Shown one piece after another: positions 6,837 to 11,234 of a DNA stretch of 11,234 nt. The position numbers and the translations under genes are program-made. How positions within the stretch are numbered: the stretch's first letter is position 1; each line of letters opens with the position of its first letter. Below the pieces are notes generated by a model. The model saw only the letters and a program-made list of their open reading frames with translations, ran no database searches and was not told the origin of the DNA. Origin of the DNA: Pseudomonadota bacterium (lineage in GTDB: Bacteria; Pseudomonadota; Gammaproteobacteria; Xanthomonadales; Rhodanobacteraceae). The stretch covers positions 1 through 11,234 of the forward strand of contig JAJYDI010000056.1 in NCBI GenBank assembly GCA_021777635.1, given 5' to 3'.

Positions 6837-7748
6837 TCAGTGTCGCAACATGTACGCCGCGCCCCCGCCCGGCCGGTATCCCGCCGCCAGGGCGCGCTGC
6901 ACGTAGGCGATGGCGCGGCGGACTGCGACACGCGGCGCGGCGTTCCTGGCCAGTTCGGCCGCGATCGCCGCAGCCAGCGCGCAGCCGGTGCCGTGGCCTT
7001 CGAGCGCCCGCCGCGGGTGGCGGATCTCGAGCATGCCGCGCACGTCGTAGTAACGATCCACAACGGTTGCGCCGCGGCTGTGGCCGCCCTTGAGCAGCAC
7101 GGACCGCGCGCCGATCGCCATCAAGGTGTCGGCGGCCGCGTCGGCGTCGCGTTTGCTGCGAATGCGCAGGCCCGTTAGCGCCTCCGCCTCCGGGCGGTTG
7201 GGCGTCAGCACGTCCGCCAGCGGAATCAGCTCTTCGATCAGCACCGCGATCGCATCGGCATCCAGCAGGCGCGCCCCGCGTGTCGCGATGATCAACGGGT
7301 CGACCACGATCCATGGCGGTCGCCGGCGCGCCAGCTCACGCGCAACGAGTCGCACCGCCACCGCGCTGCCGAGCATCCCGGTCTTGACCGCCGCGACGGG
7401 AAAGTCGTCGAACACCGCAGCGATCTGTGCGCGCAGATGGCGCGGAGGCACCGGATGCACCGCGTTGACGCCGCGCGTGTTCTGCGCGGTGATGGCGGTG
7501 ATCGCGCTGGTGCCGTGCACGCCGCGGGCATGAAAGGCCTTGAGGTCGGCCTGGATGCCGGCGCCACCGCCCGAGTCGGAGCCCGCGATAGTGAGAACGA
7601 CTGGCGGAGCAGGGGCTCGGGACTCGGCAAGCGGGATCCGGGACTCGGGACCCTGGGCCCGGGAGACAGAGCGCGGCGTAACCGGACGCTGCCTCACGCT
7701 TGCGTCGCCAAGGCGGCACGGTAGTCGCGAGAATTTGCCCTCCACCAT
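6837..7748 (-). CDS. thiD: Hydroxymethylpyrimidine/phosphomethylpyrimidine kinase ThiD
   Basis: ThiD phosphorylates HMP and HMP-P in thiamine pyrophosphate synthesis. The ribokinase-fold core starts with VVLTIAGSDSGGGAGIQADLKAF (about residues 50-72). It continues with ITAQNTRGV, VKTGMLG (121-127), LTPNRPEAEALTG (181-193), LLKGGHSRG and the anion-hole/catalytic EGHGTGCALAAAIAA, with Cys256. The core is complete to the end. The start is uncertain: ATG 7748 (303 residues), GTG 7745 or GTG 7697 (286 residues) are the only in-frame starts before the core, with none between 7697 and 7607. The protein therefore carries a 30-50-residue extension, partly encoded by a heptamer repeat tract (residues about 28-46), where the family normally begins within a few residues of VVLTIAG. 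No start has a good Shine-Dalgarno. The core assignment is firm; expression and the N-terminus are not. Confidence 0.88.
   Translation of the reverse strand: MVEGKFSRLPCRLGDASVRQRPVTPRSVSRAQGPESRIPLAESRAPAPPVVLTIAGSDSGGGAGIQADLKAFHARGVHGTSAITAITAQNTRGVNAVHPVPPRHLRAQIAAVFDDFPVAAVKTGMLGSAVAVRLVARELARRRPPWIVVDPLIIATRGARLLDADAIAVLIEELIPLADVLTPNRPEAEALTGLRIRSKRDADAAADTLMAIGARSVLLKGGHSRGATVVDRYYDVRGMLEIRHPRRALEGHGTGCALAAAIAAELARNAAPRVAVRRAIAYVQRALAAGYRPGGGAAYMLRH
7613..7668 (+). repeat. Heptamer tandem tract, consensus GGACTCG, inside the 5' end of thiD
   Basis: Eight consecutive 7-bp units run from 7613 to 7668. Units 2 and 5 are exact GGACTCG; the others differ by 1-5 bases. The period is strictly 7. 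Read in the thiD frame, it encodes a Ser/Pro/Arg-rich stretch with no stop. From memory, similar heptamer tracts occur between genes in Xanthomonadaceae. Confidence 0.7.
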
Positions 7749-7852
7749 CCGACGTTGCAGTCTTTGCCGAGCCTCCGTGCTCGAATTGCGATCCGCAGCG
7801 TTTTCGCAGATGTCGCCTGACGGCGAACGAGTGTCTGCAGTTCAGCGCCATT

Positions 7853-7887
7853 CCCGGGTCCCGGACCCGGGGTCTCCGGTCCCGGCT
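7853..7887 (-). repeat. Second heptamer tract, inverted, just 3' of phoH
   Basis: Five 7-bp units cover 7853-7887, with a consensus close to CCCGGGT on the plus strand. Rotated and reverse-complemented this is CGGGACC, one base from the rotated unit of the tract at 7613-7668, so the two tracts are in opposite orientation. The tract ends 3 bp after the phoH stop and may also act in 3'-end formation or termination. The 184 bp between the tracts hold only the uncertain 5' end of thiD. Confidence 0.6.
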
Positions 7888-7890
7888 CGA

Positions 7891-9270
7891 TCACAGCGCC
7901 TCCGACGCGAAGTCCGCCAGTCGCGAGCGTTCACCGCGGCGAAGGGTGATGTGCGCCGAGTGCTGCCAGCCCTTGAAGCGGTCCACCGCGTAGGTCAGGC
8001 CGGAACTGGTCTCGGTCAGGTAGGGGGTGTCGATCTGCTCGACGTTGCCGAGGCAGATCATCTTGGTGCCGGGGCCGGCGCGGGTGATCAGGGTCTTCAT
8101 CTGCTTGGGCGTCAGGTTCTGCGCTTCGTCGATGATCACGTAGCGGCCGAGGAAGGTCCGTCCGCGCATGAAGTTGAGCGAACGAATCTTGACCCGCGAG
8201 GCAAGCAGATCGTTTGTCGCCGCGCGGCCCCAAGCCCCGCCTTCTTCGGGATTGGCCAGAACCTCGAGATTGTCGGTCAGTGCGCCCATCCACGGCGTCA
8301 TCTTTTCCTCCTCGGTCCCGGGCAGGAAGCCGATGTCCTCGCCCACCGACACCGTCGCGCGGGTCATGATGATCTCGCGGTAGCGCTGCTGGTCCATCAC
8401 CTGTGCCAGCCCCGCCGCCAGCGCAAGGAGGGTCTTGCCGGTGCCGGCGGTGCCGAGCAGGGTGACGAAGTCGACCTCGGGGTCCATCAGCACGTTGAGC
8501 GCGAAGTTCTGCTCGCGGTTGCGCGCCGAGATGCCCCAGACGGTATGGGTGTGGCCGCTGTAGTCGTCCAGCAGTTTCAGCCGCGCCTTGCCGTCGGTGA
8601 TGCCGAGCACGCGCAGTTCGATGCCCGCGTCTCCGGGAAGATACAAGCACTGATGCGGATGCCACTCCTCGTCCTTGGCTGCGGCCAGCTCGTAGAAGGT
8701 ATGGCCGCGCTCCGACCATGAGCGCACTTCGGGATGGCGCTGCCAGAAGTCCTCCGGCAGTTCGGCGTGGCCGCTGAAGAGCAGGGCGAAGTCGTCCAGC
8801 GCGCGGTCGTTCTCGTAGTCCTCGGCGGCGATGCCGTAGATGCTCGCCTTGATGCGCAGGTTGATGTCCTTGCTGACCAGCACCACCGGCGTGTCCGGGT
8901 GGCGCTCGCGCAGATCGAGTACCGCGGCAAGGATCTCGTTGTCGGCCTTGCGGTGACTGTCGGCGGTGCGCGACTGGAACCACAGCTTGCCCGCGGCGCC
9001 GCCGCGGCCCAGCTTGATGCCTTGCGGATCGGTCAGCGGCAGGCCGTCCTTGATGCCGTGGCCGTTGCCGCGCTCGATCAGCTCGTTGAGGAAGCGGCTG
9101 GTCTGGCGTGCGTTGCGGGCCAGCTCCGAGCCGCCGCTTTTCTTCTCGTCCAGTTCCTCCAGCACCGTCATCGGAATGAATACGTCGTGTTCCTCGAAAC
9201 GGAACAACGAGGTCGGGTCGTGCAGCAGCACGTTGGTATCGAGGGCGTAGATGCGCTTGCCGCGAGTCAT
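7891..9270 (-). CDS. PIN domain - PhoH ATPase fusion (PhoH2-like)
   Basis: This 459-residue protein joins an N-terminal PIN nuclease domain to a C-terminal PhoH-type ATPase. Characterised relatives (mycobacterial PhoH2) unwind and cleave RNA. The PIN acidic residues are visible: D11 in YALDTNVLL, E38/E39 in VLEELD, D110 in KADNEI, and D135 in VSKDINL. The ATPase part has Walker A GTAGTGKT (273-280), MTRATVSVGEDIGFLPG (302-318) and Walker B VIIDEAQNLTPKQ (378-390). Length and domain order match the family. The start is ATG 9270, with GAGG about 10 nt upstream; it overlaps the stop of a 33-codon upstream ORF in an ATGA junction. It is the distal gene of the gcvR-bcp operon. The name PhoH is historical, so a link to phosphate should not be assumed here. 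Confidence 0.93.
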   Translation of the reverse strand: MTRGKRIYALDTNVLLHDPTSLFRFEEHDVFIPMTVLEELDEKKSGGSELARNARQTSRFLNELIERGNGHGIKDGLPLTDPQGIKLGRGGAAGKLWFQSRTADSHRKADNEILAAVLDLRERHPDTPVVLVSKDINLRIKASIYGIAAEDYENDRALDDFALLFSGHAELPEDFWQRHPEVRSWSERGHTFYELAAAKDEEWHPHQCLYLPGDAGIELRVLGITDGKARLKLLDDYSGHTHTVWGISARNREQNFALNVLMDPEVDFVTLLGTAGTGKTLLALAAGLAQVMDQQRYREIIMTRATVSVGEDIGFLPGTEEEKMTPWMGALTDNLEVLANPEEGGAWGRAATNDLLASRVKIRSLNFMRGRTFLGRYVIIDEAQNLTPKQMKTLITRAGPGTKMICLGNVEQIDTPYLTETSSGLTYAVDRFKGWQHSAHITLRRGERSRLADFASEAL

Positions 9271-9368
9271 GCGGACGGATCCTCGTGGTAGTGGAGCGGG
9301 GGAGACGGCATCGGGCCGTCGCGGCGCCAGTCGCGCGGGAAGGCGATCGGGCGGGGGCGGCCGTTCAC
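9267..9368 (-). CDS. Possible 33-aa small protein between bcp and phoH
   Basis: A 33-codon frame starts at GTG 9368, overlapping the bcp stop (GTGA), and ends at TGA 9267-9269, overlapping the phoH ATG (ATGA). It therefore fills the whole gap with 4-nt overlaps on both sides. Third codon positions are G or C in 30 of 33 codons, more than first or second positions, which is the coding pattern of GC-rich genomes. The peptide is rich in Pro and Arg, with an HYHEDPS tail and no membrane segment. There is no clear Shine-Dalgarno, so it would depend on coupling to bcp. I do not recognise it. In mycobacteria a small antitoxin (PhoAT) overlaps phoH2 in the same position, but I see no sequence basis for calling this one. 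Confidence 0.5.
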   Translation of the reverse strand: MNGRPRPIAFPRDWRRDGPMPSPPLHYHEDPSA

Positions 9369-9826
9369 CGGGACGGAATCGCGTCCAGCACGGCCTGGGC
9401 GTGACCCGCGACCTTGACGTTGCGCCATGCCCGCGCGAGCGTCTGGTCCGGAGCGATGAGAAAGGTGCTGCGTACCACGCCGAGGTGGTGCTTGCCGTAG
9501 AGCACCTTCTCGTGGATCACGTCAAAAGCGCGGCACAGCGACTCGTCGCCGTCGCTGACCAGATCGAACGCGAAGCCCTGGCGAGCGCAGAAGTTCCGGT
9601 GCGAGGTAAGCGAGTCGCGCGAAACACCCAACACCACGGCCTTGCGGCGTCCGAACTGCGCCAGAAGCGCGTTGAACTCGAGGCCTTCGGCGGTGCAGCC
9701 CGGCGTGCTGTCCCTAGGGTAGAAGTACAGCACAAGCCAGTGCCCGGCGTAGTCGATCAGTCGTGCGGTCTTGCCGCTGGACAGCGCCAGGGGCAGGTCG
9801 GGAATGCGCTCGCCGAGGTCGATCAT
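9365..9826 (-). CDS. bcp: Thioredoxin-dependent peroxiredoxin Bcp/PrxQ
   Basis: Bcp (PrxQ) reduces hydrogen peroxide and organic peroxides in the cytoplasm and is recycled by thioredoxin. The 153-residue protein has the family length. The peroxidatic Cys44 lies in YPRDSTPGCTAEG, with Thr41 and Pro42, and the conserved Arg is in VRSTFLI (119). The classical resolving cysteine five residues on is absent (E50-F51 region), but Cys80 in NFCARQG is 36 residues after Cys44. That is the spacing I recall for Xylella PrxQ, so an intramolecular C44-C80 disulfide is likely. The start ATG 9826 overlaps the stop of a 40-aa upstream ORF in ATGA. A third cysteine (98) is present. Linkage with gcvR, and dapA divergent, matches the E. 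coli arrangement. Confidence 0.95.
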   Translation of the reverse strand: MIDLGERIPDLPLALSSGKTARLIDYAGHWLVLYFYPRDSTPGCTAEGLEFNALLAQFGRRKAVVLGVSRDSLTSHRNFCARQGFAFDLVSDGDESLCRAFDVIHEKVLYGKHHLGVVRSTFLIAPDQTLARAWRNVKVAGHAQAVLDAIPSR

Positions 9827-9945
9827 CGCGGGCCGCGGTCCTGCTCGAGTCGGGTGACGCGCTTTTTCAGGTTTTGCAGCTCGCTGCAGGCGCCCGCCGC
9901 GAGTGCGAAGTCGGCAAGCGCGAAGGAAAGCGCGGCGAAGACCAT
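9823..9945 (-). CDS. 40-aa small protein between gcvR and bcp
   Basis: An ORF of 40 codons runs from ATG 9945 to TGA 9823-9825. A GGGAG Shine-Dalgarno lies about 6 nt before its ATG, 13 nt after the gcvR stop. Its stop overlaps the bcp ATG as ATGA, so it is well placed to be translated and to feed ribosomes into bcp, which has no clear site of its own. G or C fills 33 of 40 third codon positions. The first 19 residues are hydrophobic (F, A, L rich); the second half is a basic amphipathic helix with a heptad pattern at L23, L26, V30 and L33, suggesting a short coiled coil. I do not recognise a family. The N-terminal part could anchor it in a membrane or pack against a partner. Confidence 0.6.
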   Translation of the reverse strand: MVFAALSFALADFALAAGACSELQNLKKRVTRLEQDRGPR

Positions 9946-9958
9946 GACGTTCTCCCGG

Positions 9959-10516
9959 TCAGAACTTCATTGGATCCATGATGGCGTCGAGATTGAGCCC
10001 GTCGCAGAGTTCGAGGAAGTCATCGCGCAGCGCGGCGATGTGCGCCTCGCTGGGGATGCCGATGGTGATCTGCGCCGAGAACATGTCGGCACCGGTCTGC
10101 ATGGCGCGGTAGCGCGACGAGGTCAGCTGCTCGATCGTGATGCTGCGACGGGCGAAGAACTCGATGATGTCGAGCAGCACGCCGGGCTTGTCGGCCGCCA
10201 CCACTTCGACCACGTACGGCAGCAGATGCGACTGCGGCGCGCGCGGCGTGGTCCGGTAGCTGACCAGGTGCAATTCCTCGTCGCGGCCGGCGCGCGTCAG
10301 CGCGGCCTCGAGTTTGGCCACCGCATCCCACGGTCCCTGCGCCAGCAGGACCAGCGAGACATCGGCGCCGACGGTGGAGACGCGGGTATCCGCCAGATTG
10401 CAGCCGGAATCGGCGATGCGCTTGACCAGCGCCAGCAGCGGCGAGCGCGCGGCGGGGGTCACGGTCTGGATCAGCAGGTGGTTGTCGGGTCCGGGACGCT
10501 GGGAAGATCGGTTCAA
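9959..10516 (-). CDS. gcvR: Glycine cleavage system transcriptional repressor family protein, two ACT domains
   Basis: GcvR in E. coli binds GcvA, and glycine, to keep the glycine-cleavage operon off. The 185-residue protein has the family length and two ACT domains: a degenerate one near residues 13-85 ([33 protein letters not shown]) and a clear one near 101-180 ([33 protein letters not shown], ending in [15 protein letters not shown]). The start is TTG 10516 with a GGGTG site about 7 nt upstream; no ATG or GTG is available in frame ahead of the first domain. Adjacency to bcp, with dapA divergent, is the same as in E. coli and supports the name. No gcvA is visible in the window, so its regulatory target here is unproven. 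Confidence 0.85.
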   Translation of the reverse strand: MNRSSQRPGPDNHLLIQTVTPAARSPLLALVKRIADSGCNLADTRVSTVGADVSLVLLAQGPWDAVAKLEAALTRAGRDEELHLVSYRTTPRAPQSHLLPYVVEVVAADKPGVLLDIIEFFARRSITIEQLTSSRYRAMQTGADMFSAQITIGIPSEAHIAALRDDFLELCDGLNLDAIMDPMKF

Positions 10517-10579
10517 GTGGATACACCCGTGCGGGCTGGCGGTCCCCGGCGCGAACGACGCGTCCGGCCTGTCGCGAGC

Positions 10580-10619
10580 TTACTTGCCCGCCTCGCAAAC
10601 CCGCAAGTAACATGCTTGC
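10580..10619. promoter_or_regulatory. Inverted repeat and CTTGC half-sites in the gcvR-dapA intergenic region
   Basis: TTACTTGC (10580-10587) and GCAAGTAA (10603-10610) are perfect 8-bp inverted arms around a 15-bp spacer. A further CTTGC (10615-10619) faces GCAAG (10603-10607) across 7 bp. The cluster covers the putative dapA -35 and -10 boxes and lies 60-100 bp from the gcvR start. It looks like an operator for one or both divergent genes; no regulator is known to me for this site. Confidence 0.4.
10585..10613 (+). promoter_or_regulatory. Putative sigma-70 promoter of dapA
   Basis: TTGCCC (10585-10590) and TAACAT (10608-10613) have 4 of 6 matches each to the -35 and -10 consensus and an ideal 17-bp spacer. 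The transcript would begin near 10620, about 22 nt before the TTG start of dapA and just upstream of its AAAGGTG site. This also argues against the ATG at 10612, which would lie inside the -10 box. Confidence 0.45.
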
Positions 10620-10628
10620 ACACCGGCC

Positions 10629-10635
10629 AAAGGTG
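10629..10635 (+). promoter_or_regulatory. Shine-Dalgarno AAAGGTG that fixes the dapA start
   Basis: AAAGGTG ends 6 nt before TTG 10642, a good spacing. The in-frame ATG at 10612 has no such site and would precede the promoter-predicted transcript start, so TTG 10642 is preferred. Confidence 0.5.
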
Positions 10636-10641
10636 TCCCCC

Positions 10642-11234
10642 TTGAAGCTCTCCGGCAGCATCTGTGCTCTCGCCACGCCGTTCGCGGCCGACGGCGCGCT
10701 TGATCTCGACGCCTTCGCGCGCCTGCTCGACCATCAGCTCGGCGGCGGCACGCAGGGCGTGGTCGTCGCCGGCTCGACCGGCGAGGCGCACATGCTCGGG
10801 CAGGACGAGTGGGAGCGCCTGCTGGCATTTGCCGTCGAGCACGTGGCCGGCCGCGTCCCGGTGCTGGCGGGCTGTGGCCAGGCTGGCACCGCGCCGACGA
10901 TCGCGCTGACCCGACGCGCCGAAGCGCTTGGTGCCGACGCCGCGCTGGTGGTCACGCCCTATTACGTGCGCCCGACCCAGGAAGGTTTGCGGCGGCACTT
11001 TCTCGCGCTGGCCGAGACCGGCGATCTGCCGGTGGTGCTCTACAACGTGCCCTCGCGCACCGGCTGCGATCTGTTGCCCGAAACGGTCGCCGCACTGCGT
11101 GAGCATCCGCGGATCGTGGCCATCAAGGAAGCGCGCGCCGATGCGGCACGCATCGCCGCCGTCGCGGCGCTGGTGCGGGACGATTTCGCGTTCCTGTCCG
11201 GCGACGACGGCAGCGCGCACGAGGCCATCCTGGC
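10642..11234 (+). CDS. dapA: 4-Hydroxy-tetrahydrodipicolinate synthase, N-terminal part (cut by window edge)
   Basis: DapA condenses pyruvate with aspartate semialdehyde, the committed step of diaminopimelate and lysine synthesis, needed for peptidoglycan. About 197 residues are present from TTG 10642 to the edge; family proteins are near 290-300, so the C-terminal third is missing. The aldolase-like (beta/alpha)8 signature is visible: GSTGEAHML (44-52; usually GTTGE, so the first Thr is Ser here), [12 protein letters not shown] (105-116), YNVPSRTG (134-141, Tyr134 and Arg139), and the Schiff-base Lys162 in VAIKEA. The start TTG is chosen from the Shine-Dalgarno and promoter spacing and gives the usual N-terminus [16 protein letters not shown] 10633 and ATG 10612 are in frame but less likely. 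It is divergent from gcvR, as in E. coli. Confidence 0.93.
   Translation, partial: MKLSGSICALATPFAADGALDLDAFARLLDHQLGGGTQGVVVAGSTGEAHMLGQDEWERLLAFAVEHVAGRVPVLAGCGQAGTAPTIALTRRAEALGADAALVVTPYYVRPTQEGLRRHFLALAETGDLPVVLYNVPSRTGCDLLPETVAALREHPRIVAIKEARADAARIAAVAALVRDDFAFLSGDDGSAHEAIL

Noticed and set aside
5702..7063. Minus-strand open frame of about 453 codons opposite the isocitrate dehydrogenase gene
   Set aside because: It covers a gene with clear active-site motifs and runs into the end of thiD; it shows no domain and is the mirror of high GC3 coding.
10612..10641. ATG at 10612 as the dapA start
   Set aside because: It has no ribosome-binding site, overlaps the predicted -10 box, and adds residues absent from the usual DapA N-terminus.
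9251..10645. Plus-strand open frame of about 464 codons across bcp and gcvR
   Set aside because: Both opposite-strand genes have firm family motifs and the plus frame has none.

Overview
The window reads as chromosomal DNA of a high-GC gammaproteobacterium, most likely of the order Xanthomonadales. Supports for that placement are the phoB-phoR-ppk1 block, a gcvR-bcp pair divergent from dapA, a small isocitrate dehydrogenase with an NAD-type coenzyme motif, and GC-rich heptamer repeat tracts between genes. This rests on memory of such genomes, not on a search. All large genes are housekeeping or stress genes. I see no mobile element, CRISPR array, tRNA or rRNA.

Layout. Bases 1-4825 read leftward. 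An M48 metalloprotease with C-terminal helical repeats (BepA-like) comes first, then an intergenic gap with possible Pho-box half-sites, then phoB, phoR and the start of ppk1, which runs off the left edge. phoB, phoR and ppk1 form one phosphate-response unit: sensor kinase, response regulator and polyphosphate synthesis. Bases 4976-6763 read rightward: a glutaredoxin overlapping a CMD/AhpD-like protein by 4 nt, then a separately promoted isocitrate dehydrogenase.

Bases 6837-10516 read leftward. gcvR comes first, followed by a 40-aa small ORF, bcp (peroxiredoxin), a 33-aa small ORF, a PIN-PhoH ATPase, and thiD. From the 40-aa ORF to phoH, every junction is a 4-nt stop/start overlap, so the block looks like one translationally coupled operon. 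thiD is separated from phoH by about 140 bp with a heptamer repeat tract at each side. One tract appears to be translated as part of an N-terminal extension of ThiD. dapA starts rightward at 10642, divergent from gcvR, and runs off the right edge.

Most worth a second look: the two unannotated-size small ORFs in the gcvR-bcp-phoH operon (the 33-aa one sits where the PhoAT antitoxin sits in mycobacterial phoH2 operons), the repeat-derived ThiD N-terminus, a perfect inverted repeat over the dapA promoter, and a possible RNA hairpin just before the ppk1 start codon. None of these proves a new system.
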